Shown: positions 18,209-28,909 of the stretch, piece by piece
How the letters are laid out: every line of letters begins with the position of its first letter
Numbering within the stretch: the first letter of the stretch is position 1
Origin: Methanotorris igneus Kol 5
GTDB lineage: Archaea > AGJL01 > Methanococci > Methanococcales > Methanococcaceae
Direction of reading: 5' to 3'
Assembly: GCF_000214415.1 (NCBI RefSeq)
Contig: NC_015562.1
Location: 682,001 to 746,000, forward strand
DNA: 64,000 nucleotides
Notes under the pieces: generated by a model
What the model saw: only the letters and a program-made list of their open reading frames with translations
Told to the model about the DNA's origin: nothing
Database searches by the model: none
Position numbers and translations under genes: made by a program

Positions 18209-19152
18209 AGTTAAGTGGAATTAAAAAAGGTATGAGAAATGGTTATGGAGAAACACTAATAGAACTTGGAGAGAAATATGAAAATTTGGTTGTTTTAGAT
18301 GCTGACTTGTCTGGTTCAACAAAAACAGCAATGTTTGCTAAGAAATTCCCAGAGCGATTTTTCAATGCAGGGATTGCTGAACAAAACATGATTGGAATGG
18401 CAGCTGGATTGGCTACAACTGGAAAAATTGTGTTTGCTTCAACATTCGCAATGTTCGCTACTGGTAGAGCATGGGAACAAATTAGAAATTCTGTTGCATA
18501 TCCAAGATTAAATGTTAAGATTGTTGCAACTCACAGCGGAATTACCGTTGGGGAAGATGGAGCAACACACCAAATGACTGAAGATATAGCAATAATGAGG
18601 GCAATTCCAAATATGGTTGTTATCGCCCCATCTGACTACTACCACACAAAAAATATCATAAGATGGTGTGCTGAATACGATGGGCCAGTTTATGTGAGAA
18701 TGCCAAGGAGCGATACGGAAATTATTTATGAGAGTGAGGAGGAAGCGGAATTTGAAGTAGGTAAAGCAAAAACATTGATTGATGGGGATGACTTAACAAT
18801 AATTGCTACTGGAGAAGAGGTTCCAGAGGCATTAAGAGCAGCGGAAATATTGAAGGAGAATGGCATATCTGCTGAAGTCGTAGAGATGGCAACAATTAAA
18901 CCAATAGATGAAGATGCAATTAAAAAAGCAAAGGACTTCATCGTTTCAATGGAAGACCACAGTATTATTGGTGGATTAGGTGGGGCTATTGCAGAGGTTA
19001 TAGCAACAAATGGGTTAAACAAAAGGTTGTTAAGAATAGGTATCAATGATGAATTTGGAAAATCCGGAAAAGCGGAAGAGTTGTTGAAGTATTATGGTTT
19101 AGATGGGGAAAGTGTAGCAAAAAGAATTATGAAAGAACTCAAAAAGGAATAA
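18202..19152 (+). CDS. transketolase, C-terminal subunit
   Basis: 316 residues, pyrimidine-binding and C-terminal domains. Seen: VVLDADLSGSTKTAMFAKKFPERFFNAGIAEQNMIGMAAGLA with the catalytic Glu, ATHSGITVGEDGATHQMTEDIA, and VVEMATIKPIDEDAI. It pairs with the N-terminal subunit encoded upstream. The start overlaps the rpe gene. Relatives can also be annotated as DXS-like or pyruvate dehydrogenase E1-like, but pairing with the N-terminal half and rpe fixes the call. Confidence 0.95.
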   Translation: MVKLSGIKKGMRNGYGETLIELGEKYENLVVLDADLSGSTKTAMFAKKFPERFFNAGIAEQNMIGMAAGLATTGKIVFASTFAMFATGRAWEQIRNSVAYPRLNVKIVATHSGITVGEDGATHQMTEDIAIMRAIPNMVVIAPSDYYHTKNIIRWCAEYDGPVYVRMPRSDTEIIYESEEEAEFEVGKAKTLIDGDDLTIIATGEEVPEALRAAEILKENGISAEVVEMATIKPIDEDAIKKAKDFIVSMEDHSIIGGLGGAIAEVIATNGLNKRLLRIGINDEFGKSGKAEELLKYYGLDGESVAKRIMKELKKE

Positions 19153-19175
19153 AAATAAATAAAAATAAAAAATAG

Positions 19176-19352
19176 TTAATTGGATAATTCTTTTTTCAAT
19201 TTTTCATTTTCATTTTTTAAGGTATCATAGAGCTTCTCATAACCTTCTGCATTTAAATTTAATTCTTTCATAAGGTTTATAATAATTTCAAAGTGCTCTT
19301 CCGTATGCTCTAATAGGTGGAGAAGTTTTTTTATCTTTTTTTCATCTTCCAT
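19176..19352 (-). CDS. small 58-residue helical protein
   Basis: A leftward frame MEDEKKIKKLLHLLEHTEEH... of 58 codons with GGTGAT directly before the ATG at 19352. It is highly charged, lacks Cys and Trp, and shows leucine spacing consistent with a helical hairpin or coiled coil (LLHLLEH; LYDTLKNENEKLKKEL). It is convergent with the transketolase operon. I do not recognise a family; the good ribosome site and clean coding pattern support it as real. Confidence 0.6.
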   Translation of the reverse strand: MEDEKKIKKLLHLLEHTEEHFEIIINLMKELNLNAEGYEKLYDTLKNENEKLKKELSN

Positions 19353-21326
<1,974 letters not shown>

Positions 21327-21416
21327 AATTAAATTTTTTAATTTTTATTAATTTCAAATTACTATGCTTTTTTATTTAAAATTTTTAAAATTATTTTAGA
21401 TATATAGGGGATCAAT

Positions 21417-22556
21417 ATGTATCTGCAATCAAACTTTTTGTATGGTGAGAATTTTGAACTAAAAAAAGGAACTTTAGTTATTGAAGGTGGAGTTATTAAA
21501 GGATTTACAAATGAAAAGGTCAATGCCATTAAATATAAAGGAATAGTCATCCCCTCTTTAATAAATGCACATACACACGTTGGAGATGCAGCAATAAAAG
21601 ATATAGGTATTAATAAAACTTTGGATGAGCTTGTTAAGCCCCCAAACGGATTAAAGCATAAGTTCTTGAATAGTTGCAGTGATGAAGAGTTAATTAATGG
21701 GATGTTGTGTGCTTTAAATGAGTTGTTCGAAAATGGAATAAGATATTTCTGTGATTTTAGAGAAAATGGAATAAAAGGAATAAATTTACTAAAAAAAGCA
21801 ATTTCATTAAGTGAATTAAACATCGATGCAATAATATTGGGAAGACCCACAAAAATAATCAAAGAAGAAATAAAAAAAGAACTAAACGAGATTTTAGACA
21901 ACTGTAGTGGTATAGGATTGAGCGGTGCAAATGAGTATAGTGACGAGGCGTTAAAATTTATATACAGATGCACAAAAGATAAAGATAGGATATTTGCCAT
22001 ACATGCAAGTGAACACGAAGGCTCTCTTAAATACTCGTTAGAGCACTACGGAAAAACAGAAATTGAAAGAATTATTGATTTAAAAGTAAAGCCAAACTTT
22101 ATTATACATGCTACCCATGCCACACCAAACGATATGGAACTTTTAAAGGAAAACGGTATAGGCGTTGTTGTTTGCCCAAGGGCAAATGCATCTTTTAATG
22201 TTGGATTACCAAATATTAGGGCACTTTTGGAGCATGGCATCTTAGTAGGAATTGGAACGGATAACTTTATGGCAAACTCACCCTCAATATTCAAAGATAT
22301 GGACTTCATATATAAAATTTACCATATCGAACCAAAAGAAATCTTAAAAATGGCAACAATCAACAATGCAAAGATATTAGGCATTGAAAATGTTGGGATA
22401 ATCAAGGAAGGATACAAACCATCTTTCACATTCATAAAACCAACAAATGCCATAAAATATTCAAAAAATATTGTAGCATCAATAATTACAAGATGTGAAA
22501 GAGGAGATATAGACTTGTATTTTATGAAAGAGTTTGCACAGCTATTTACGTTATAA
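21417..22556 (+). CDS. amidohydrolase-family metal-dependent deaminase/hydrolase
   Basis: 379 residues. Metal-binding motifs in order: HTHVGD, AIHASEH, IIHATHATP and GTDNFM, the arrangement of the cytosine deaminase/TRZ-ATZ type amidohydrolases. Known relatives deaminate nucleosides or related heterocycles, including S-adenosylhomocysteine and 5'-deoxyadenosine. The substrate here cannot be read. It lies 90 bases downstream of pyrG and has no other partner, so a nucleoside substrate is plausible but unproven. Confidence 0.82.
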   Translation: MYLQSNFLYGENFELKKGTLVIEGGVIKGFTNEKVNAIKYKGIVIPSLINAHTHVGDAAIKDIGINKTLDELVKPPNGLKHKFLNSCSDEELINGMLCALNELFENGIRYFCDFRENGIKGINLLKKAISLSELNIDAIILGRPTKIIKEEIKKELNEILDNCSGIGLSGANEYSDEALKFIYRCTKDKDRIFAIHASEHEGSLKYSLEHYGKTEIERIIDLKVKPNFIIHATHATPNDMELLKENGIGVVVCPRANASFNVGLPNIRALLEHGILVGIGTDNFMANSPSIFKDMDFIYKIYHIEPKEILKMATINNAKILGIENVGIIKEGYKPSFTFIKPTNAIKYSKNIVASIITRCERGDIDLYFMKEFAQLFTL

Positions 22557-22712
22557 AAAAGAAGAATTATGCTTTATTTGAAAATTTAGCACAATCATGA
22601 CTATTTCAAATTTGTGACAAATACATGTAAAATTCACAAACAATCTACATATTAATCAAATTCAGAAGAAAAAGTTCAATATTGATTTGTATTTTATGTA
22701 GGAGTGATGTTC

Positions 22713-23972
22713 ATGGCTATAGTGAGATTTCATGGAGGTTGTCATCAAATAGGAATGTCATGCATTGAGATAGACACAAAAAAGTCCAGAATACTGCTTG
22801 ATTGTGGTATGGATCCAACGAACAATGCAATTCCAAAAGTTGATGAAAATGTTGATGCAGTTATTGTATCCCATGCACACTTAGACCACTGTGGTGCAAT
22901 TCCATTTTATAAATTTAAAAAAATATATTGCACAACTCCAACAGCAGATTTGATGTATATTACATGGAAAGATACTTTAAACCTATCAAAGTCCTACAAA
23001 GAAGAAGACATACAAAGGTCATTGAATAATACTGAGACGCTAAACTACAAAGAAGAAAAACAGATAACAGAAGATATAACCTTAAAATTTTACAACGCTG
23101 GGCATATCCTTGGAAGTGCTTCCATATATTTGGATATTGATGGAAAAAAGATTCTTTATACTGGAGATATAAATGAAACCCCAACAAGAACACTTTTACC
23201 TGCAGATACGGATGTAGATGAGATTGATGTTTTAATCATTGAATCAACCTATGGTTCTCCATTAGATATAAAACCATCAAGAAAAGCCTTGGAAAAGCAG
23301 TTAATTGATGAAATAGCAGAGACTATTGAAAATGGGGGAAAAGTTATCATTCCAGTGTTTGCAATTGGAAGGGCACAGGAGATACTCTTAATAATAAACA
23401 ACTACATTAGGAGTGGAAAATTAAAGGATGTTCCAGTTTATGTTGATGGTTCCCTTATTCATGCTACTGGCATATATATGAGTTACTTAGATTGGCTAAA
23501 CCCAAAATTAAAAAATATGGTTGAAAATAGGGTAAATCCATTTGGTGAACTTAAAAAAGCAGATAATAGCGTATTTAATAAAGAACCTTGCATAATTATC
23601 TCAACTTCTGGAATGGTTCAAGGTGGACCAGTTTTACAATATCTGAGTTTATTAAAAAGTCCAAAAAACAAATTAATACTAACTGGTTATCAGGCAGAAG
23701 GTACACTTGGAAGGGAATTAGAAGAAGGAGCCGAAGAAATAACACCATTTAAAAACAAAATTCCAGTAAGAGGCAAAGTTGTAAAAATCGAGTTTTCAGC
23801 CCATGGGGATTATAACTCACTTGTCAGATATATCAAAAAAATCCCAACGCCAAAAAAGGCATTTGTCGTGCATGGGGAACGATATCAGACATTATCCTTT
23901 GCAATGACAATATGGAAATCCCTGAAAATTCCAACATTCGCTCCAGTAAATGGAAGCATCCTCCCGCTATAA
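22713..23972 (+). CDS. beta-CASP metallo-beta-lactamase ribonuclease, aCPSF2 type
   Basis: 419 residues from ATG 22713, which has GGAG 8 bases upstream. Metallo-beta-lactamase motifs: VSHAHLDHCGAIP, the GHILGSASIYL His and LYTGDIN Asp; beta-CASP motifs: IESTYGS, PVFAIGRAQEIL, STSGMVQGGPV, EFSAHGDY and VVHGE. No KH domain is present, which distinguishes it from aCPSF1. Known relatives are endo- or exoribonucleases in archaeal mRNA processing. The stop codon is the first three bases of a palindromic repeat element that also occurs next to CRISPR array 1. Confidence 0.9.
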   Translation: MAIVRFHGGCHQIGMSCIEIDTKKSRILLDCGMDPTNNAIPKVDENVDAVIVSHAHLDHCGAIPFYKFKKIYCTTPTADLMYITWKDTLNLSKSYKEEDIQRSLNNTETLNYKEEKQITEDITLKFYNAGHILGSASIYLDIDGKKILYTGDINETPTRTLLPADTDVDEIDVLIIESTYGSPLDIKPSRKALEKQLIDEIAETIENGGKVIIPVFAIGRAQEILLIINNYIRSGKLKDVPVYVDGSLIHATGIYMSYLDWLNPKLKNMVENRVNPFGELKKADNSVFNKEPCIIISTSGMVQGGPVLQYLSLLKSPKNKLILTGYQAEGTLGRELEEGAEEITPFKNKIPVRGKVVKIEFSAHGDYNSLVRYIKKIPTPKKAFVVHGERYQTLSFAMTIWKSLKIPTFAPVNGSILPL

Positions 23973-24036
23973 GAGGCACTGCCGAGCGTAGCGAGGCAGT
24001 GCATCCGATTTGGATGAAACCTTTTTTAAAGGTTTC
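23971..24036. repeat. composite palindromic repeat, copy 1
   Basis: Three hairpins in a row: GCACTGCC-GAGCGTAGCGA-GGCAGTGC (23976-24002), ATCC-GATTT-GGAT (24003-24015) and GAAACCTTT-TTT-AAAGGTTTC (24016-24036). Further copies are at 36481-36565 and, inverted, at about 56455-56535. A further dyad GATACC/GGTATC lies at about 24060-24085. The remaining bases to 24163 show no gene. Confidence 0.8.
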
Positions 24037-24163
24037 ATGGGAGTATCTTGCCCCTATAGAGATACCAAACGTAGCTAGGTATCGGGACACATCAAGCACT
24101 CGGTATTGTTTCTGACCCATGTGCATTTTTGCATTTATTAAAGAGAGATTTAGATAATATAAA

Positions 24164-24820
24164 TTAATTAAAAATCACATAGATACCAAGAACTATCAAA
24201 ATAACACCTGAGATGATGTTTATTACTCTTGGCTTTGTGATTTTATTTATAATGCTTTTTCCTTCTGCACCAAGTGTGCTAAGAATTATTATTGGAATTC
24301 CAAAACCAATGGAATAAATAAATAATGCAATAAATCCAAATAGAATGTCTGATTTTGTTGCTGTGTAGGATAATATTGTTATCAAAACAGGGTCTGCACA
24401 AGTATTGGCTGTAACCCCATAGAAGAACCCAAATAAAAAGGCATTAAGATATTTTAGTGAAGAGAACTGAAACTTTTTATTTTTTGCCTTATTTAAATAG
24501 CTTCTGAATTTATTTAAGGAATCTGTCAAAATTGACAGTTTATAGTTAAACAGCGTGGAAAATCCAAATGCTATTGCCAAAATTCCAGCAATAAACTTTA
24601 ATTTATACAAATCAAAAGTAGAGCCAAAAACCGCAGAAATTACACCAAGCAAACTGAAAATTAACGACAACCCTAAAACAAAAAATAGAGAAACAATAAA
24701 CCCTTCCTTTTTTGAATTTGAAACTCCAAATGTGTAGGCAAGTGATATTGGCAAAATAGTTATTACACAAGGTCCCAACGCCGTAAAAAGTCCTGCAAAA
24801 AATATTAAAAGCAAATCCAT
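24164..24820 (-). CDS. ccdA: CcdA/DsbD-type transmembrane thiol-disulfide carrier
   Basis: 218 residues with about six membrane segments. The two conserved cysteines of CcdA are in the expected places: ALGPCVITILP in the first segment and VTANTCADPVL in the fourth. These proteins pass electrons from cytoplasmic thioredoxin across the membrane to outside thioredoxin-like proteins. It is the last gene of an operon with a thioredoxin lipoprotein (7 bases upstream) and thioredoxin reductase, so the whole electron path is co-encoded. Confidence 0.92.
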   Translation of the reverse strand: MDLLLIFFAGLFTALGPCVITILPISLAYTFGVSNSKKEGFIVSLFFVLGLSLIFSLLGVISAVFGSTFDLYKLKFIAGILAIAFGFSTLFNYKLSILTDSLNKFRSYLNKAKNKKFQFSSLKYLNAFLFGFFYGVTANTCADPVLITILSYTATKSDILFGFIALFIYSIGFGIPIIILSTLGAEGKSIINKITKPRVINIISGVILIVLGIYVIFN

Positions 24821-24827
24821 TTTCTCA

Positions 24828-25208
24828 CTACTTTAATTGCTTTGCTTTTTCTTTTATCTCTTCTGGGTTATAGCCAATGGTCTTATCAACAATTTTCCCA
24901 TCCTCTACATAAAACACAGTTGGTAAATATCTCACTCCATATTTTGATGCCAACTCTTTATTTTCATCAACATTTATCCTCACAACTTTTATCCCTTCTT
25001 TTTCCAATTCATCCAACACTGGCTCTAATTTTTTGCAATATATACACCAATCAGCATAAAATTCTACAACACATGTTCCATTGAAATCAGATCTGCCCTC
25101 ATTTATGCCTATACCTCCATTATTAACGCTACTATCCTCAACACACCCAGAAAATGGAACAGATAATCCCAAAATTAAAATTGGAAAAAGAAAGATTTTT
25201 AAATTCAT
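24828..25208 (-). CDS. thioredoxin-fold lipoprotein
   Basis: 126 residues. Signal peptide and lipobox ILGLSVPFSGC give a lipid-anchored external protein. The thioredoxin domain has the active site EFYADWCIYCKKLEPVL (WCxxC) and the cis-proline in YLPTVFYV. Start and the preceding TrxR stop overlap as TAATG. It should exchange disulfides with CcdA encoded next to it and with external clients that are not known. Confidence 0.9.
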   Translation of the reverse strand: MNLKIFLFPILILGLSVPFSGCVEDSSVNNGGIGINEGRSDFNGTCVVEFYADWCIYCKKLEPVLDELEKEGIKVVRINVDENKELASKYGVRYLPTVFYVEDGKIVDKTIGYNPEEIKEKAKQLK

Positions 25209-26113
25209 TATCCCATCCTCTGGATGTATTTTGTTGCATTAACCATTGCTATTGCTCCCTCTCCTACTGCCTTAGATACCTGCATAACTCCTCCTGTCAC
25301 ATCTCCGCACGCATATATACCATCAATGTTTGTTTTACAATTTTTATCCACAACAACAAATCCATTTCTTAACTCTATTCCACTACCCTCCAAAAATTCC
25401 GTATTTGGAATATGCCCCAAACTCACAAAAATTCCATCTGCCTTGACTATTTCTTCTTTTCCATTTCTTTCAATTTTTAATCCCTCTACTTTATTTTCCC
25501 CAACAATTTCTATTGGTTTGGCATTGTATATAATCTCCACATTCTTTGCCTCTTTTAATCTATCTAGCATAATTGGTTCTGCAACTTTGATATTGGCTTT
25601 ATCAGTTATAAGGTAAATTTTATTTGCAATATCTTTTAAATTTATTGCAGACATTACAGCTGGAGTATCTCTTCCCACAACGATAACGTCCTTTTTTAAG
25701 TAAAAGAATGCATCACATGTTGTGCAGTAACTGACCCCCCTCCCAACAAATTTATCCTCATTTAGTCCCAGTCTTTTTGGCCTTGTTCCTGAGGCAATTA
25801 TAATGGTTTTGGTTTTGTATTCGTTATTTTTGGTTATTACCTTAAATGGTCTCTCACTTGTATCAATTCTTATAACTTCCTCATGAACTATTGGTAACCC
25901 AAACTTCTTGGCATGTTCAACAAACTTCTGTGCTAACTCAAAACCCCTAATCTCATCAAATCCAGGATAGTTTTCAACAATCCCTGCCTCTGCTATCCTC
26001 CCTCCAGCATTTTCCTTCTCAACGCATAGAACATTTAACTTTGCCCTCATCGCATAAATTCCCGCAGTTAACCCTGCTGGCCCTCCACCAATTATTATTG
26101 TATCATAAGTCAT
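25208..26113 (-). CDS. trxB: thioredoxin reductase
   Basis: 301 residues from ATG 26113 (GAGGTG upstream; the GTG at 26122 lies in that site). FAD motif [17 protein letters not shown], redox-active C130-T-T-C133 in [10 protein letters not shown], and the second FAD motif [13 protein letters not shown]. The NAD(P) motif is weak: [12 protein letters not shown] replaces the usual GxGxxA. That fits the F420-dependent thioredoxin reductase described for Methanocaldococcus, so reduced F420 may be the donor; this is inference. It is second in a four-gene operon. Confidence 0.92.
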   Translation of the reverse strand: MTYDTIIIGGGPAGLTAGIYAMRAKLNVLCVEKENAGGRIAEAGIVENYPGFDEIRGFELAQKFVEHAKKFGLPIVHEEVIRIDTSERPFKVITKNNEYKTKTIIIASGTRPKRLGLNEDKFVGRGVSYCTTCDAFFYLKKDVIVVGRDTPAVMSAINLKDIANKIYLITDKANIKVAEPIMLDRLKEAKNVEIIYNAKPIEIVGENKVEGLKIERNGKEEIVKADGIFVSLGHIPNTEFLEGSGIELRNGFVVVDKNCKTNIDGIYACGDVTGGVMQVSKAVGEGAIAMVNATKYIQRMG

Positions 26114-26123
26114 TATCTTCACC

Positions 26124-27149
26124 TCATAGTTTTATATAGATTTTTTCTAAGTGACTTTTTAATAACTCCAAGCAATCTTCGCATCTCTTTGATTTACAGT
26201 TTAAATCTAACAAGTGATTATCAAACTGCAAAAATGCCATCATGTTATAAACTGAGCATCCAAATGGAGATTTTGTATTATATCTGAGTTTTTTGAATTC
26301 ATCTTCAATGTTGTTATTTAAGTAAAATATCTCATTTTCATCCCCCTCATTCATAACTGGCTTCATTGTGAGTGTTGGTGGGCTTCTTGTTATTATGGCA
26401 GATGCATTTGAAAGTTTAACAGCATTTACCATACCTTCTGCACTTGAAACTGGTTCTATTATTGTGGATGATTCCTTATCTATTGCCTCTGGAAGGAATG
26501 AAACCTTTATCCTCAACCACGTGGATTCTTCTGGATTTTTCTCTATTATCTCTCTGGCTTTCTTTGAGATATTGTTGTTTGATAGGTAGAATTTATAATA
26601 CTCATTGCAGAGTTCTCTCAACCTACTATCAAATTTATTCTCATGAGTTAGGTAGTATTTTACTTTTCTACCATATAATTTTTTGTCATAATACTTCTTA
26701 AAGTTTTTTGCAGATTTCTTTGTTAATTTTAGGGCGTCATCAAAGGGAATATTTGTTTTATATTCTATTAATTTTGCATACTCGTATGTTTCAATAATTA
26801 TGTGTGTTTTGTATTTATTCTCAATAGCGACAGAAACGTAATCCTCAAATGTAGGATGCCTCATAAGCATTCTTTCCAATTCCTCAGTTGTGGTATTTTT
26901 GTTTAAACTTTTAATTTCCTTTGGAGTTAGTAGGCAGGGACCCGTTGTAATATTCTCTGATATGAAGTTCCCCATCATTCCAACAAACCTATGTGGTGGG
27001 AGTTCCGTAAATTCATAAGAAATTATTGGTTTTAAATTGTATTTTTCAATAACTCTATTCCAATATTGAGGATAAATGTGTCTCCAATAAGTGTTAGCAA
27101 AATTTTGAATTGTGTTAGGGCATCCTCTACATACAATGCATGCGGTCAA
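26124..27149 (-). CDS. conserved hypothetical Cys-rich protein of the thiol-redox operon
   Basis: 341 residues if TTG 27149 is the start: GGTGAT lies 4 bases before it, whereas the GTG at 27158 is part of that site. The N-terminus has CIVCRGC (CxxCxxC) and the C-terminus CKSKRCEDC, a pattern suited to a metal or Fe-S centre. No membrane segment or signal peptide. I do not recognise the family. Only 10 bases separate it from trxB, so it is probably part of the same operon and may be a redox partner. Confidence 0.7.
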   Translation of the reverse strand: MTACIVCRGCPNTIQNFANTYWRHIYPQYWNRVIEKYNLKPIISYEFTELPPHRFVGMMGNFISENITTGPCLLTPKEIKSLNKNTTTEELERMLMRHPTFEDYVSVAIENKYKTHIIIETYEYAKLIEYKTNIPFDDALKLTKKSAKNFKKYYDKKLYGRKVKYYLTHENKFDSRLRELCNEYYKFYLSNNNISKKAREIIEKNPEESTWLRIKVSFLPEAIDKESSTIIEPVSSAEGMVNAVKLSNASAIITRSPPTLTMKPVMNEGDENEIFYLNNNIEDEFKKLRYNTKSPFGCSVYNMMAFLQFDNHLLDLNCKSKRCEDCLELLKSHLEKIYIKL

Positions 27150-27565
27150 GGATATCACCTTAATGCTATTAAAATTTCTAATGATGTAATTATGAATGTT
27201 TATAATTGTGTCATATTACTACACAATTATATTTACTCAATAGTATATAAATGTTTCTACAGAATTCGTTGAATGACATAATCAAAAAACCACACCGTTC
27301 ATTAAGTTTTAAAATCCCTATGAAGCATATTTCAAAAATATTGATTAGGTAATATATAATGACTATGAATAACGAAATAATTTCAGGATACAACAAGTCA
27401 ATAATAATGCAGTATATTATTTAAATATTTTAATTTTTTTATATTTGTATATTCAAATAAATTTTTACAAATAAATTTTAATTTAAGTAAGTGGACAAGT
27501 TAAATAAATAGAAGAAAAAGAGAATATATACAAAAATCTCACAAACGGATTGGAGGGGCAATAAA
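27150..27565 (+). promoter_or_regulatory. divergent intergenic region, promoter of the SPOUT gene
   Basis: Very AT-rich. AATATATAC at about 27523-27531 is a TATA box some 25 bases before a start near 27550; GGAGGGG at 27552-27558 is the ribosome site for the next gene. I see no gene or stable structure in the remaining 350 bases. Confidence 0.4.
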
Positions 27566-28657
27566 ATGAAGTTCATAATAAAAACACAGAAGGGTTATGA
27601 GGGCATAGCGGCAAATTATCTCAAAGAAGAAGTAGAAGATATAAAAGTGCACATAACACCACATGGTTATTCGGGCATTGTTATAGTGGAGAGTGAAGAT
27701 GACATAACAGATAAAGCACTAAAAATTCCAGAAATTGAGAGGGTTTTAAAAGTATTATTTGAAGTTCCAGCAGATTTGGAAAAAATTGTAAGTTTAGCTG
27801 ATAAAATAGCAGAGCATATAAATGAGGGAGAATCCTTTGCAGTAGAAACAAAGAGAAGAGGGAAACACAACTTCAGCAGTGTTGATGTAAATATTGTTTT
27901 AGGGGCAAAGATTAAAGACCTCACAAACGCTGAGGTCAATTTAGATTATCCAGATAAAGTTGTTTATGTGGAGATTATTAAGGACATTGCATATATATGC
28001 ATTGGAGAAAGAAAAGAATGGAGAAAATATGAAAGCAATAAAAAGAACGCAAGAGAACTATTTAAAAAAGTTACCATTGTCCAAATGCCTTATTGGGGGG
28101 AATTAAAAGTCTGCAGAAAATTTGGAGAGCAAATTGGAAGAGCTGCACAAGCATTTGAAGTTAAGGAATTAATAATAGCACCAAAGGGGAAAATAGATGC
28201 CTATGAACTTTTGGAATTTTTAAAAGGAGTTCAAATAGGACAAAAATCAAGATATTTAGTTCAAAAAGAAGCATACCCTTGGGAAGTTAAAAAAGTTCCA
28301 GTTAGTGTGCATGAGTTGTATCAAGTGGTTAGAGATAAAAGAAGAAACAATAGGTTATTAATTGTCACTGACCCAAAAGGAAATACACTTAACCAAGTTA
28401 AAGATAAGTTAAAGAAGGATTTAAAGTTTGCAAAAGAGGTTATAATTTTCATTGGTTCAAGGGAAGGTATTCCAAGAGGAATATTTAGATTTGCAGATTA
28501 CGTCATTGACCTTGCCCCTTACATGACATTTGCAACAGAACATGGAATTCCGGGGGCGTTGATAGGATTATGGACAATTTATGATGAAGAAAATGACGAT
28601 AATGAAAATAATGATGAAAATAATGAAAACAGCGGTAATGAAGAAACAACAAAATAG
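27566..28657 (+). CDS. THUMP-like and SPOUT domain RNA methyltransferase-like protein
   Basis: 363 residues. The first half looks like an N-terminal ferredoxin-like plus THUMP region (SFAVETKRRGKHNFSSVDVNIVLG). The second half resembles a SPOUT methyltransferase, with the late GSREGIPRGIFRFADYVIDLAP and FATEHGIPGALIGLW forming the knotted cofactor site. It is likely an RNA-modifying enzyme of unknown target. The last 25 residues are a low-complexity Asp/Glu/Asn tail (ENDDNENNDENNENSGNEE), probably disordered. GGAGGGG precedes the start; it is alone. Confidence 0.75.
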   Translation: MKFIIKTQKGYEGIAANYLKEEVEDIKVHITPHGYSGIVIVESEDDITDKALKIPEIERVLKVLFEVPADLEKIVSLADKIAEHINEGESFAVETKRRGKHNFSSVDVNIVLGAKIKDLTNAEVNLDYPDKVVYVEIIKDIAYICIGERKEWRKYESNKKNARELFKKVTIVQMPYWGELKVCRKFGEQIGRAAQAFEVKELIIAPKGKIDAYELLEFLKGVQIGQKSRYLVQKEAYPWEVKKVPVSVHELYQVVRDKRRNNRLLIVTDPKGNTLNQVKDKLKKDLKFAKEVIIFIGSREGIPRGIFRFADYVIDLAPYMTFATEHGIPGALIGLWTIYDEENDDNENNDENNENSGNEETTK

Positions 28658-28715
28658 ATTTAACTTAAATATGATTTAGTAAGTTAATTAAGTTAATTTA
28701 AGTAACTTTTCATAC

Positions 28716-28773
28716 ACTGTGCCCACTACGGAGCACAGTTGATAGAATACACCCTATTCACTATGGAATAGGG
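28716..28773. repeat. two tandem hairpins downstream of the SPOUT gene
   Basis: ACTGTGC (28716-28722) pairs with GCACAGT (28733-28739), and CCCTATTC (28752-28759) with GAATAGGG (28766-28773). The loops, CCACTACGGA and ACTATG, both contain ACTA. Position between two rightward genes suggests transcript ends or mRNA stabilisers. Confidence 0.6.
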
Positions 28774-28909
28774 TAACGTAAAAATTAATAGTCCAAACTT
28801 ATTTTAAATTCTCTAAAAATTATTTATAATAAGTGATATATAAATATTATGATTTACAGCATAAAATTATTTTAGAGCCAAATTATAATTAAGCAATTTT
28901 GGTGAAATC

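Noticed and set aside
23912-24115. Frame running from the aCPSF2 end through the palindromic repeats
   Set aside because: It encodes repeat sequence only, and the region is clearly hairpin DNA.
24040-24115. Folded GC-richer stretch considered as a tRNA or small RNA
   Set aside because: No acceptor stem, anticodon arm or T-loop; better explained as dyad repeats (GATACC/GGTATC).
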